The notes beneath the pieces were generated by a model. That model ran no database searches. It was not told the origin of the DNA and saw only the letters and a program-made list of their open reading frames with translations. Of a stretch of 64,000 nt of DNA, positions 37,735 through 46,191 are shown one piece after another. The position numbers were made by a program, and so were the translations under genes. The stretch is from assembly GCA_002841335.1 (NCBI GenBank), contig PHEY01000002.1, positions 248,001 to 312,000 of the forward strand, in the 5' to 3' direction. The DNA comes from Actinobacteria bacterium HGW-Actinobacteria-2 (GTDB taxonomy: Bacteria; Actinomycetota; Actinomycetes; Propionibacteriales; Propionibacteriaceae). Position 1 is the first letter of the stretch; each line of letters starts with the position of its first letter.

Positions 37735-37754
37735 CGCCGCTGCAATCAGCGGCG
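37735..37754 (+). other. Perfect inverted repeat in the exporter leader
   Basis: CGCCGCTG-CAAT-CAGCGGCG forms an 8-bp stem with a 4-base loop just downstream of the -10, so it covers the transcription start. It may act as an mRNA hairpin or a second binding site. Confidence 0.45.
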
Positions 37755-37780
37755 TTTGGTGTGCACTGGAGGTTCCCCGC

Positions 37781-40468
37781 ATGGCGACAGCTGTCGAAGC
37801 ACGTCCCTCGATCGACGAGGCGACGCCGAAGCCATTCATGACTCATCGCCAGATCCTGCTGGTGATCTACGGACTGATGGCCGGCATGTTCTTGTCATCG
37901 CTGGACCAGACCATCGTTGGCACCGCGATTCGTACCATCGGCGACGACCTCAACGGCCTCGACCAGCAGGCCTGGGTGACCACCGCCTACATGATCGCCG
38001 CGACCATCACCACCCCGCTGTACGGCAAGCTCTCCGACATCTTCGGCCGCCGCCCGCTGTTCCTGATCAGCATCACCATCTTCGTTCTGGGCTCCGCCCT
38101 GTCGAGCTTCTCCACCTCGATGCTCATGCTGGCCGGCTTCCGCGCCTTCCAGGGCCTGGGCGCCGGCGGCCTGATGTCGCTGCCGCTGGCCATCGTGGGC
38201 GACATCATGTCGCCGCGCGAGCGCGCCAAGTACCAGGGCTACTTCATGGCCACTTTCGGCATCGCCTCGGTGGTCGGACCGCTGGTCGGCGGCGTGTTCG
38301 CCGGCACCGATCAGATCCTGGGGATCGCCGGCTGGCGCTGGGTGTTCCTGGTGAACGTCCCGGTCGGCATCGTGGCCCTGTTCATGGTGACCGCCTTCCT
38401 GCACCTGCCGCAGGTTCCGCACGCCACCGCACGCCGGATCGACTGGTGGGGTGCGGGCCTGGTGGTGGCCACCTTGTCTCCGCTGCTGCTGATCGCTGAG
38501 CAGGGACGCGACTGGGGCTGGGGCTCGCCGCAGGCGATCGCCTGCTACGTCATCGGCGGAGCCAGCCTGATCGCCTTCGTCCTGGTCGAACGGGCCATGG
38601 GGTCGGATGCGATCATCCCGCTGCGACTGTTCTCCTCCCGCGCCTTCTCGATGACCACCATGCTCGGCGCGCTGGTGGGCTTCGGCATGTTCGGTGCGAT
38701 GCTGACCATCCCGCTGTACCTGCAGATCGTGAACGGCCTGACCCCGACCGAGTCCGGTTTCGCCACCTTGCCGATGATGGGCGGCGTGATGCTGGCCTCG
38801 ATCGGCACCGGCCAGCTGATCGGCCGCACCGGCAAGTATCGGATCTTCCCGGTGACCGGAACCGCGACCACCGCGATCGGCTACCTCCTGCTGCTGAACC
38901 TGTCGCTGGATAAGCCGTCGTGGTACCTGATGGTGGCGATGTTCGTCATCGGCATGGGCCTGGGTCAGCTGATGCAGACCCTCACCTTGGCCGCCCAGAA
39001 CTCCGCACCGCCAGAAGACATGGGGGTGGCGACCAGCTCGTCGACCTTCTTCCGCTCGATCGGCGGCACCTTGGGCACCGCCGTGCTGTTGTCGATGCTG
39101 TTCACGGTGCTGCCGCTGAACATCACCAACACCCTCACCGACTCCGCCACGGTCACCGCCGCCTTGGACGCCGCGCTCGATCCCGCGGTCGCCACCGCCC
39201 CGAACAACACCGCAGTGATGGACAAGATGTGGACCACGGCGGTCACCAAGATCAAGGACCAGGTCGACACCAACCTCATTGACGCCACCAAGACCGTCAA
39301 CGACCAGGTCGAAGCCACGGTGCGCCAGAAGGTGTCCGACGCGGTCCACAAGGCCGCCGCGTCCGGCACCGGCAAGCTCGCCACGGGCATCACCGCGCTC
39401 AGCTTGGGGCTGGGCAAACTCGCCGACGGGGCCGCGGCCTATGTCGCCGGAGTGAGCCAGATCGGCTCCGGAGCCCAGCAACTCGCCGCCGGCGCCTCCA
39501 CGGCCAGCACCAGCAGCCAGAAGCTTTCCGGCAGCATGGACCAGCTGTCCTCCGACCTCGCGACCGACAGCAGCGCCGCGACCAAGGCGGGCAAGACGTC
39601 GGCGGACGCGGTCAGTGACGTGACCGCACTGAAGTCCGCGATCACCAAGCTCAACACCGACACCGACGCCTGCACCGGCGGTGACGCCGGCGCGTGCTCC
39701 GCACTGACCGGTGACCGCAGCGATGTCGACGCGGCCGTGACCAGCCTGAGCGGCGACGTCCACGACACCGACGGCTACCTCAACGGCGACTCCGGATTGG
39801 TGGACGGCCTGGCCGCCCGGTCAGGAACCGCCAGCGGCCTGGCCAAGGGCGTCGGCGCACTGTCGGGTGGGCTGGGCGGGTTGTCGTCCGGGTTGAACCA
39901 ACTCGCCGGTGGCGCCACCGTGGCCGGCCAAAAGGGCACCCTGCTGAGCAGCGGCGCTTCCGGCGCGGCCGTCGGCAGCGGCAAGATCGCCGCCGGGGCC
40001 ACCAAGTTGTCCCAGATCGAGCAGGTGGTCGACGACAAGGTCGCCGAGGTGCTGCCCGAGGCTCAGCGCAAGGCGCTGAAGAAGGTCGCCGAGGAGAAGA
40101 ACCTCAGCGTCATCGACGGCAAGCTCGCGGTGAACTGGGCCGACCCCGTCCAGCGGCGGGCCATGATCGACGAACTGGTGCCCCAGCTGATCGAGAGCAT
40201 CCGCAGTGGTGACAACGACCAGAACCTGAGCACCGACACCAGCGCGTCCGACACGTCCTTCGTCAAGGGCGCCGATCCGCGGCTCACCACGCCGTTCCTG
40301 CAAGGCTTCAACGACTCGGTGGTTACGATCTACTGGGTGGGGTTGGGCGTGATGCTGGTGGCGTTCCTGATGACCTGGTTCTATGACGTGCCGCCGCTGC
40401 GTCGCCGCTCCGCTCTGGAAGAGAAGCACGATCGGCATGAAGCAGCCAAGCAGGAGGCAGGGGCATGA
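37781..40468 (+). CDS. DHA2-type MFS multidrug exporter with a ~400-residue extracytoplasmic insertion
   Basis: 895 residues, against about 500 for ordinary EmrB/QacA proteins. Helices 1-13 are normal, with motif A GKLSDIFGRRPLF, motif C SVVGPLVGGVF and the DHA2 start SSLDQTIVGTAIRTIGDDL. Between TM13 (about 427-445) and TM14 (about 846-870) lies an Ala/Gly/Ser-rich segment with repeats such as GVSQIGSGAQQLAAGAS and GVGALSGGLGGLSSGLNQL. These resemble the GA-x-x-L repeats of YhgE/Pip proteins and probably form a long helical hairpin outside the membrane. It is co-transcribed with the TetR gene (ATGA overlap). Drug or lipid efflux is inferred. Confidence 0.88.
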   Translation: MATAVEARPSIDEATPKPFMTHRQILLVIYGLMAGMFLSSLDQTIVGTAIRTIGDDLNGLDQQAWVTTAYMIAATITTPLYGKLSDIFGRRPLFLISITIFVLGSALSSFSTSMLMLAGFRAFQGLGAGGLMSLPLAIVGDIMSPRERAKYQGYFMATFGIASVVGPLVGGVFAGTDQILGIAGWRWVFLVNVPVGIVALFMVTAFLHLPQVPHATARRIDWWGAGLVVATLSPLLLIAEQGRDWGWGSPQAIACYVIGGASLIAFVLVERAMGSDAIIPLRLFSSRAFSMTTMLGALVGFGMFGAMLTIPLYLQIVNGLTPTESGFATLPMMGGVMLASIGTGQLIGRTGKYRIFPVTGTATTAIGYLLLLNLSLDKPSWYLMVAMFVIGMGLGQLMQTLTLAAQNSAPPEDMGVATSSSTFFRSIGGTLGTAVLLSMLFTVLPLNITNTLTDSATVTAALDAALDPAVATAPNNTAVMDKMWTTAVTKIKDQVDTNLIDATKTVNDQVEATVRQKVSDAVHKAAASGTGKLATGITALSLGLGKLADGAAAYVAGVSQIGSGAQQLAAGASTASTSSQKLSGSMDQLSSDLATDSSAATKAGKTSADAVSDVTALKSAITKLNTDTDACTGGDAGACSALTGDRSDVDAAVTSLSGDVHDTDGYLNGDSGLVDGLAARSGTASGLAKGVGALSGGLGGLSSGLNQLAGGATVAGQKGTLLSSGASGAAVGSGKIAAGATKLSQIEQVVDDKVAEVLPEAQRKALKKVAEEKNLSVIDGKLAVNWADPVQRRAMIDELVPQLIESIRSGDNDQNLSTDTSASDTSFVKGADPRLTTPFLQGFNDSVVTIYWVGLGVMLVAFLMTWFYDVPPLRRRSALEEKHDRHEAAKQEAGA

Positions 40469-41058
40469 CCCACACCGTCGACGACGTCGCCTCCGGTTCG
40501 CTGCGAGAACGCAAGAAGCAGGCCACCCGTCAGGCCATCCACGAAGCCGCCCTGCGGCTGCTGGAGGAGCGCGGACTGGAAGGCGTCACCGTCGAGGAGA
40601 TCTGCGCCGAGGTCGGGGTCTCCCCGCGGACCTTCTTCAACTACTTCGCCACCAAGACCGCTGCCGCCTTCGATCTGGTCGAGACCACCATCGAGCCGGA
40701 GGTGCGGGAGTGGTTCCTGGCCGCCGAGGGCGACCTGATCTCTGACGTGTGCGACTTGTTCGCTCGCTCGATGAGCGTGCCCAGCGACTATCAGCGGGTG
40801 AGGGAGCTACTCAAGAAGAATCCCGATCTGAGCATGACCTTCTGGAAACAGTTCAGTGTGCGCAAGCAACCGGTCATCGACATCATCGCCGAGCGCACCG
40901 GTGACCGGGACGTGGCCGGCACCGCCTTCGGGGTGATGATCATGGCGGTGATGGCCATGCTGCGGCACCCCAGTGAGACCCCCGGAGCACAGATCGCCAC
41001 CCGGCTGAAGGCTGAGGTACGCACCATCGCCAACCTGATCGGCAACTGCGGCTGCTGA
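40465..41058 (+). CDS. TetR-family regulator of the exporter
   Basis: 197 residues. The N-terminal HTH (about 15-60) has RERKKQATRQAIHEAALRL, TVEEICAEVGVSPRTFFNYF and KTAAAF, the classical TetR DNA-binding region. The C-terminal ligand domain is helical. It overlaps the exporter stop by ATGA, so it is autoregulated through the same promoter if the palindrome at 37699 is its operator. Confidence 0.9.
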   Translation: MTHTVDDVASGSLRERKKQATRQAIHEAALRLLEERGLEGVTVEEICAEVGVSPRTFFNYFATKTAAAFDLVETTIEPEVREWFLAAEGDLISDVCDLFARSMSVPSDYQRVRELLKKNPDLSMTFWKQFSVRKQPVIDIIAERTGDRDVAGTAFGVMIMAVMAMLRHPSETPGAQIATRLKAEVRTIANLIGNCGC

Positions 41059-41070
41059 GCCGCGCTACCC

Positions 41071-41140
41071 CGCTGGTCGAACCTGTCGAACCCCAGCCCC
41101 CGCCGGTTGAGCAGCGGCGCCGCCGCGGGTCGAGACCCGG
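41071..41140. repeat. Degenerate copies of the GGTTGAGC/TCGAAACC repeat
   Basis: CGCTGGTCGAACCTGTCGAACC is followed by CGCCGGTTGAGCAGCGGCG and GGGTCGAGACCCGG. The words of the palindrome family are recognisable but several positions are changed and the arms no longer pair fully. They fill the gap between tetR and the convergent amidase gene. Confidence 0.5.
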
Positions 41141-41204
41141 CTGATTCAGCGAGCCAAAGCCCCACCACAGACCGCGGCGGGCTCGCTTCGCTCGCTACCG
41201 ACCC

Positions 41205-42596
41205 TCAGCCCAGAGCCGGCCGCGCCTGGGCCCACGGACGGACCCGCTCCAACTGCGCCGACACCTGCACCACCGTGGGTTCGTCGTTCGGCCGCCCGAC
41301 CAGCTGGACGCTCAGCGGCAGGCCGTCGGCGGTAAAGCCGGACGGAATCGCTGCGGCCGGATTGCCCAACACATTCCACAGCGAGGTGAAGCCCGACGCC
41401 TTGGTGGCCTTGGCCGAAGCGGCCACCGCGCCCAGGCCGTCCAGTTGTCCCACCGGAACCGCAGGCGTGGGCGTGGTGGGCATCAGCAGCAGGTCGAAGC
41501 CGGAGAAGAAGTCGGCCGCGAATCGCTCGCCGGCGGCGATCCCGGCGCGCTCGGCCCACTCGGCCCGTCCACGCAGCGCCGCGGTGAGCTTCAGCAACGT
41601 ACGGGTGCGCTGCTCCAGCAGTTGCGGATGCTCGGCCCGCTCGGCCTCCTCGGCCACCCCGGCTGCGGTCTGCGCCATGAACGCCACCGACACCTCCGGA
41701 AAGTCCGGACGCACCTGAGTGACCAAATGCCCCACCTCGCGCAACGCCTCCACCGTGGCCAGCAGCGCGGCAGTGGTCTCATCATCGGCTCGGGCCGCAC
41801 CCAAGCGGGTGGTGAAGCCGATTCGCAGTCGCCCCGGTTCACCGGCGAGGGCTTCGGCGAGGCTCACCGGCCAGTCCGGCGCACGCCACGCATCCGAGGG
41901 CAGCGCACCGGCGATCGCATCGTTGATCAGGGCACTGTCTTCGACCGTTCGGGTCAGCGGGCCGATCACGCCGAGCGAGCGCCACAGATGAGCATTGGGG
42001 GCGGCACTCACCCGGCCGCGCTGGGCTTTGAGCCCGTACAACCCACAAAACGACGACGGCAGCCGGATCGAGCCGCCACCGTCCCCACCGATCGCCGCGG
42101 CAACCATGCCGGACGCCACGGCCGCCGCCGAACCGCCCGAGGATCCGGCGACCGAACGCAGCCGGTTCCACGGGTTGCGGGTGTAGCCATTGGCGCTGGT
42201 CTCGGTCCATGGCCAGATGCCGAACTCGGGCATCCGGGTCTTGCCGATGATCACCGCACCGGCCGCGCGCAGCCGCCGCACCACTTCAGAGTCTTGGTTC
42301 GCGGGGGTGCTGAACGCCGCACCACCGTAGGCAGTGGGCAGTCCGGCGACATCGTTCTCGTCCTTGATCGCGATCGGCACCCCGTGTAGGGCGCCACGCG
42401 CGGCCGCCGGGGTGGCATCCCGCTCAGCCGCCTCGGCGCGGGCAGCGTCACGCAACACATAGGCGAAGGCGTTGAGGTCATCGTCGAGGCGGTCGATCCG
42501 GCCCAGGGCGTGCTCCACCAACTCCGCAGAGGTCACCTCACCGGCGGCGACCAGACGGGCTTGTTCGGCAAAACTGGTGAAGTCGAGATCAGTCAT
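41205..42596 (-). CDS. Amidase (amidase-signature family)
   Basis: Hydrolyses a carboxylic amide by a Ser-cisSer-Lys triad. 463 residues. Lys78 is in PIAIKDEND, the cis-Ser in VAGSSGGSAAA (152-153), and the nucleophile Ser176 in GGDGGGSIRLPSSFCGLYGL. Glu-tRNA amidotransferase partners (GatB, GatC) are absent nearby, so it is a stand-alone amidase of unknown substrate. ATG 42596 (MTDLDF) lies six bases after GATGAT, a possible leaderless -10. Confidence 0.88.
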   Translation of the reverse strand: MTDLDFTSFAEQARLVAAGEVTSAELVEHALGRIDRLDDDLNAFAYVLRDAARAEAAERDATPAAARGALHGVPIAIKDENDVAGLPTAYGGAAFSTPANQDSEVVRRLRAAGAVIIGKTRMPEFGIWPWTETSANGYTRNPWNRLRSVAGSSGGSAAAVASGMVAAAIGGDGGGSIRLPSSFCGLYGLKAQRGRVSAAPNAHLWRSLGVIGPLTRTVEDSALINDAIAGALPSDAWRAPDWPVSLAEALAGEPGRLRIGFTTRLGAARADDETTAALLATVEALREVGHLVTQVRPDFPEVSVAFMAQTAAGVAEEAERAEHPQLLEQRTRTLLKLTAALRGRAEWAERAGIAAGERFAADFFSGFDLLLMPTTPTPAVPVGQLDGLGAVAASAKATKASGFTSLWNVLGNPAAAIPSGFTADGLPLSVQLVGRPNDEPTVVQVSAQLERVRPWAQARPALG

Positions 42597-42637
42597 GGCT
42601 GAATCATCCAGCCTTGCGCCCACCCTGTGGTGACGAC

Positions 42638-43555
42638 TCAGCCTCTGGTCGCTCGGAAATGCAGCCCGACGTCCGGATTCACCACCAACTCCTGGGCGGC
42701 ATCAATGCCGTCGACGACCAGGGCGGCATCCACCGGGGTCTGGCGCTTCAGCAAGGCCAGGCCGATCGGGCCCAGTTCGTAGTGGCGCTCGCTCGTGCCC
42801 ATCCGCCCCACCACTACGCCATCGACGAGCACCTCGGCACCCACAGCAGGCAGCGCGTCGGCCGAGCCGTCCAGGTGCAGCAGGGTGAGCCGGCGCGGCG
42901 GACGTCCCAAGTTGAAGATGCGCGCCACAGCCTCCTGGCCGGGGTAGCAGCCCTTGTTCAGATGGACCGCCGGGCCCAAGGCGACGCCATCGGGGTTGGC
43001 CAGCTCGTTGGGAATGGTGCGCTCGTCGGTGTCGAGGAAGATCCGCGGCAATCCGGCGGCGATCCGGACGGCTTCCATCGCCCACGTTCCGGCCCGCACC
43101 TGGCCAAGAGCAGCCTCCACGCCGTCCCGCGAGACCACCTGGGGTCCGGCGCCGGGAGCGATCACCACCGCCAGCTCGTCGTCCACGTCGCCGATCTCCA
43201 CCCGGGCAGCGAAAACCATCTTGCGCAGCCAGGCGAGCAGCGCTTCAGCATGCCCCGGCTCGGTGTGGCACCGCAGCGTCTGGCCGTCATCGATGGCGGC
43301 GAAGACCTGAGTGATGTGGCCTTGCGGGTTCAAGATGAACGCGTTCAACGGCACCCCCGGCTGCAGGTGCTCGAAATCCGCCGAGGTGATCGCGTGCAGC
43401 CAAGTGAGCCGATCAGGGCCCGAAATGGTGAAGACCGGGCGATGGGACAGGTCAACTCCGGCCAGGCCTGCGGCCAACGCCTTCTGCTCAGCGAAGGGGT
43501 CGCCGTAATGCCACACCGCACCGGCGTCGACGCCGGCCGGAACCAACACGGTCAT
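42638..43555 (-). CDS. ygfZ: Folate-binding YgfZ-type protein (iron-sulphur cluster maintenance)
   Basis: 305 residues with a GcvT-like folate-binding fold. The family hallmark KGCYPGQE is present in HLNKGCYPGQEAVARIFN. YgfZ proteins help assemble or repair certain Fe-S enzymes in a folate-dependent manner. Its start overlaps the FABP-family stop (ATGA), which is a typical actinobacterial pairing. Confidence 0.88.
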   Translation of the reverse strand: MTVLVPAGVDAGAVWHYGDPFAEQKALAAGLAGVDLSHRPVFTISGPDRLTWLHAITSADFEHLQPGVPLNAFILNPQGHITQVFAAIDDGQTLRCHTEPGHAEALLAWLRKMVFAARVEIGDVDDELAVVIAPGAGPQVVSRDGVEAALGQVRAGTWAMEAVRIAAGLPRIFLDTDERTIPNELANPDGVALGPAVHLNKGCYPGQEAVARIFNLGRPPRRLTLLHLDGSADALPAVGAEVLVDGVVVGRMGTSERHYELGPIGLALLKRQTPVDAALVVDGIDAAQELVVNPDVGLHFRATRG

Positions 43556-44049
43556 CGTCGTGCCATGGTGGCCCAGAGATAGGGCTGCAGCTCTTCGGTC
43601 TCGGTGGCTCGGTCGAAGGAGAACATCAGCTTGCCCTCCACCGTGCCGTACAGGCGGCGTCCGGCGGTGTAGGCGACCTTGGCATCGCGGGTGCGGGCGA
43701 CCGCGTCGGTGATCAGGTCGATCCGACCGGGCTGTAACTTGCCGAACCAGATCTCGGCGTAGCCATCGGGGGAAGTCATCATCACGTCCACGGTGCCGTC
43801 GGGCAGCGGACGCCAGAAGCCGGTCTCCATGAACAGCGGCTTGACCGGCGTGCCACTCTCGTCGGTCACAAAGCCCTGAGCGAGGTAGTGCAGGAAGTCG
43901 TCACCGTTGTCGGCGAAATCGACCTGGATCGCGTAGCTGACCTTCTCCTCACCGGGCCACTGGCGGTAGCCGGTGCCTTCCCAGCGCCCGCGCAACCACG
44001 CCAACCCGACCAACGCCGGGTTCAGGTCGGACGGAATCTCGAAGGCCAT
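43552..44049 (-). CDS. FABP/nitrobindin-like beta-barrel protein (DUF1794)
   Basis: 165 residues forming a calycin-type barrel, with the nitrobindin signature G-x-W-x-G-x-G visible as GRWEGTG. In heme-binding nitrobindins a His near the C-terminus holds the iron. Here the corresponding stretch reads LQPYLWATMARR, with Tyr where His is expected, as in the non-heme actinobacterial subgroup. Ligand unknown. GAGGAG upstream supports ATG 44049. It lies between a 39-residue microprotein gene and ygfZ. Confidence 0.85.
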   Translation of the reverse strand: MAFEIPSDLNPALVGLAWLRGRWEGTGYRQWPGEEKVSYAIQVDFADNGDDFLHYLAQGFVTDESGTPVKPLFMETGFWRPLPDGTVDVMMTSPDGYAEIWFGKLQPGRIDLITDAVARTRDAKVAYTAGRRLYGTVEGKLMFSFDRATETEELQPYLWATMARR

Positions 44050-44050
44050 G

Positions 44051-44170
44051 TCATTCTCCTCGCTTACCTCGCATCACGGTGACGATCCCCAGCCCGGCCA
44101 ACACGACCACGACCAGGCAGGCGGTAAACACCACCAGTCCGGTCACCGAAAGCGGCACGAGGAGCAGCAC
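44051..44170 (-). CDS. 39-residue single-helix membrane microprotein
   Basis: GTG 44170 opens a frame of 39 codons, nearly all one hydrophobic helix (VPLSVTGLVVFTACLVVVVL) with a positively charged end (RGKRGE). TATGCT lies exactly six bases upstream, matching the leaderless starts elsewhere in the window. The stop is one base from the FABP start, whose Shine-Dalgarno sits inside this gene's last codons. So it looks like the promoter-proximal gene of the FABP-ygfZ operon. No known family. Confidence 0.5.
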   Translation of the reverse strand: MLLLVPLSVTGLVVFTACLVVVVLAGLGIVTVMRGKRGE

Positions 44171-44176
44171 CTGTGC

Positions 44177-44182
44177 AGCATA
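44177..44182 (-). promoter_or_regulatory. Leaderless -10 (TATGCT) of the microprotein-FABP-ygfZ operon
   Basis: TATGCT, six bases, GTG 44170 on the minus strand. It is divergent from the DUF4184 promoter 54 bp away. Confidence 0.5.
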
Positions 44183-44235
44183 ACCGGCGCGGCCGTCCGG
44201 CCATTCCGAGCGGCGCCGGGGTTGGTGGCCACTTC

Positions 44236-44241
44236 TAGCAT
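44236..44241 (+). promoter_or_regulatory. Leaderless -10 (TAGCAT) of the DUF4184 gene
   Basis: TAGCAT, six bases, GTG 44248, no Shine-Dalgarno. Confidence 0.55.
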
Positions 44242-44247
44242 GCAACT

Positions 44248-45009
44248 GTGCCGTTCACGCCGAGCCATATCGCCGCAGTCCTGCCGCTGCGCCGCCTCGG
44301 CGTGGGCCTGCCGCTGGCAGCTCTGGCCGCTGGAAGCGCCAGCCCCGACGTCCCGTACTTCATCCCTGGGCTGATGGCGGTCGGGCAGGCCACTCACCGT
44401 CCGCTGGCGGTGGTCAGCCTCGACGTGGTGATCGGGCTGGTGCTGTGGGTCGGCTGGCGTGCCGGTGCCAGACCGCTGCACGATCTCGCACCCGCGTCGG
44501 TCCGGGAGCGATGGCGGCCGGCCGATTGGCGCTCGACCCCTCCCTGGACGGTGCCGGTGGCGGTCGCGCTCGGGGCCGCCACCCACGTGCTCTGGGACTC
44601 TTTCACGCACGCTCACCGCTTCGCCGCCACCCACCTGACTGTGCTGAGCGCCAGCTATCCGAGTCCTCTCGGTGGCGAGTGGCCGGGATATCAGTGGGCT
44701 CAGTACCTCAGCGGTGCGGTCGGGCTGATCGTCCTCGCGTGGGTCGGGTGGCGGCAGCCTCGCCGTCCGACCACCGCGGTGCGCACCTGCGTCCCGAACG
44801 CAGCGGTGGTCGTGGTGACCGCGCTGGCCGCGATCGGCGGCGCAGCCGCGCGGATCGTCTCCTCCGGGGCGGCCGAGGATGGCGCCGGCTCGGTCATGTT
44901 CGCCGGAATCACCGGTGCGATCGCGGCCGCAGCAGCCTCTCTCGCAGCGTTCGTTTCCTGGCAAGCACTGTCCACAGCCCGTCGAACCCACTCCACAGCT
45001 TCGCCATGA
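44248..45009 (+). CDS. DUF4184 membrane protein
   Basis: 253 residues starting MPFTPSHIAAVLPLRRLG, the standard DUF4184 opening. About five to six helices follow, with family His/Asp residues in SASPDVPYF, ATHRPL and HVLWDSFTHAHRF. The His/Asp pattern resembles YdjM-type membrane metal-dependent hydrolases, but activity has not been shown. It is a single gene with a leaderless start. Confidence 0.8.
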   Translation: MPFTPSHIAAVLPLRRLGVGLPLAALAAGSASPDVPYFIPGLMAVGQATHRPLAVVSLDVVIGLVLWVGWRAGARPLHDLAPASVRERWRPADWRSTPPWTVPVAVALGAATHVLWDSFTHAHRFAATHLTVLSASYPSPLGGEWPGYQWAQYLSGAVGLIVLAWVGWRQPRRPTTAVRTCVPNAAVVVVTALAAIGGAAARIVSSGAAEDGAGSVMFAGITGAIAAAAASLAAFVSWQALSTARRTHSTASP

Positions 45010-45030
45010 CCTGACTCGTCTCTCCCCGCG

Positions 45031-46008
45031 TTGCCCAAGCTGGAGGAAGTGAAGACTCCCCGACCATGGCAGCTGCCCACCGACCCGACCACCGCCGCGC
45101 AACTCCGGCAACGCGGAGTCACTGAGTCGATGATCCAGACTCAACTGCGCAGCGGCGCGTTGGTTCGCCTCCGCCGCGGTGTCTTCCTGGCGGCGAGCGC
45201 CTGGCCGTCGGATCCGGGCCTGAGGCACCAGCTGTTGGCTCGGGCGGAGGTGGCGGCCAACCCTGATGCCGTGATCAGCCACGAGTCAGCGGCCGTGACC
45301 TGGGGATTGCCGTTCCCCGGGTTCGGCCAATGGGTCGATGCTCCGGTATCGATAGCCCTGCCCGCGGGGGAGGGATACCGGGGCGCCCGCGGCAGCGCAG
45401 TGCACCACGTGGTGACGCTTACCGCCGCAGACCTGTCTCGGGACACCGCCGGCTACCCGGTCACCAGCGTCCCGCGCACCGCTGTCGACCTCGCGGCCTC
45501 GCTCGACCTGCCGGCCGCCTTAGCCGTTCTCGACGCGGCCGCACGCCTGCTCTGCGCCAGCTTTGTGACCGAACCCCGGCGTCGTGACTACGCCAACCCC
45601 GGCCTGGCGCAGGCTGCCCGCGCCCAGCTGATCGAAGCCGCGCTGTCGAGGCGCCGCCCAAGCTTGGTCGAAGTGATTGCGATCACCGACCCCGCAAGAG
45701 AGTCGGTCGCGGAGTCTCTGTCGGCGGGACACTTTGTGCTCGCCGGGCTCCCCACACCGATCTACCAAGCGCGGGTCGTCACCACCGCTGGCACCTTCTT
45801 CCCCGACTGTCTGTGGCGCGACCGCAGGCTGATCGGTGAGTGCGACGGGGCGGTGAAGTACACCGACGCCGCCGCGCACGTACGCGAGAAGGAACGTGAG
45901 CAGGCGCTGCGCGACGCCGGGTTCGGGATGGTCCGCTGGCTGGCCAAGGAGATCATGGCCACTCCCGGCGTGGTGGTGGAGCGGGTGAGCCGCGCTCTAT
46001 CCCAATAA
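45031..46008 (+). CDS. Orphan AbiEi-like protein with a C-terminal Vsr/DUF559-type nuclease fold
   Basis: About 325 residues. The N-terminal AbiEi-type winged helix (TAAQLRQRGVTESMIQTQLR, then GALVRLRRGVF) is followed by the AbiEi middle region (SHESAAVTWGLP, VTSVPRTAVDLA). The C-terminus has the very-short-patch-repair nuclease pattern FPDCLWRDRRLIGECDGAVK followed by REKEREQALRDAGFGMVRW, a D-(x)n-E-x-D-G-x-x-K site. No AbiEii toxin partner is adjacent. The start may be TTG 45031 or GTG 45049. Four inverted-repeat units begin two bases after its stop. Confidence 0.75.
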   Translation: MPKLEEVKTPRPWQLPTDPTTAAQLRQRGVTESMIQTQLRSGALVRLRRGVFLAASAWPSDPGLRHQLLARAEVAANPDAVISHESAAVTWGLPFPGFGQWVDAPVSIALPAGEGYRGARGSAVHHVVTLTAADLSRDTAGYPVTSVPRTAVDLAASLDLPAALAVLDAAARLLCASFVTEPRRRDYANPGLAQAARAQLIEAALSRRRPSLVEVIAITDPARESVAESLSAGHFVLAGLPTPIYQARVVTTAGTFFPDCLWRDRRLIGECDGAVKYTDAAAHVREKEREQALRDAGFGMVRWLAKEIMATPGVVVERVSRALSQ

Positions 46009-46009
46009 G

Positions 46010-46171
46010 CGCCGAGTTGTCGGGGTTTTCGCGAGGCACCTTCCTGCGTGGTTTGGGTAGGCACCGAGTTGTCTTGGTTATGAAGCCCAAAACGCGGCTG
46101 ATAACCCTGGCAACTCGGCGGCGACCTGCGATGACGTGCTTCGGGGCGGTGATAACCCCGACAACTCGGCG
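46010..46171. repeat. Four-unit inverted-repeat array next to the AbiEi/Vsr-like gene
   Basis: Two plus-oriented units (CGCCGAGTTGTCGGGGTT at 46010-46027; ACCGAGTTGTCTTGGTTAT at 46063-46081) face two minus-oriented units (ATAACCCTGGCAACTCGGCG at 46101-46120; ATAACCCCGACAACTCGGCG at 46152-46171). The outermost arms are perfectly complementary over 18 bases (46010-46027 with 46154-46171). The array fills the whole gap between the AbiEi/Vsr-like gene and dtd. Confidence 0.9.
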
Positions 46172-46191
46172 ATGGGTGCTTGGATTGCCTC

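Noticed and set aside
37895-39763. 622-codon open frame opposite the MFS exporter
   Set aside because: Same reason; it is rich in His/Gln/Arg/Gly and has no start signal.
45031-46008. Type IV toxin-antitoxin system
   Set aside because: Only the AbiEi-like part is present; no AbiEii nucleotidyltransferase toxin gene is adjacent, so a complete system cannot be claimed.
46010-46171. CRISPR array
   Set aside because: The four units are in opposite orientations with unequal spacing and there are no cas genes.
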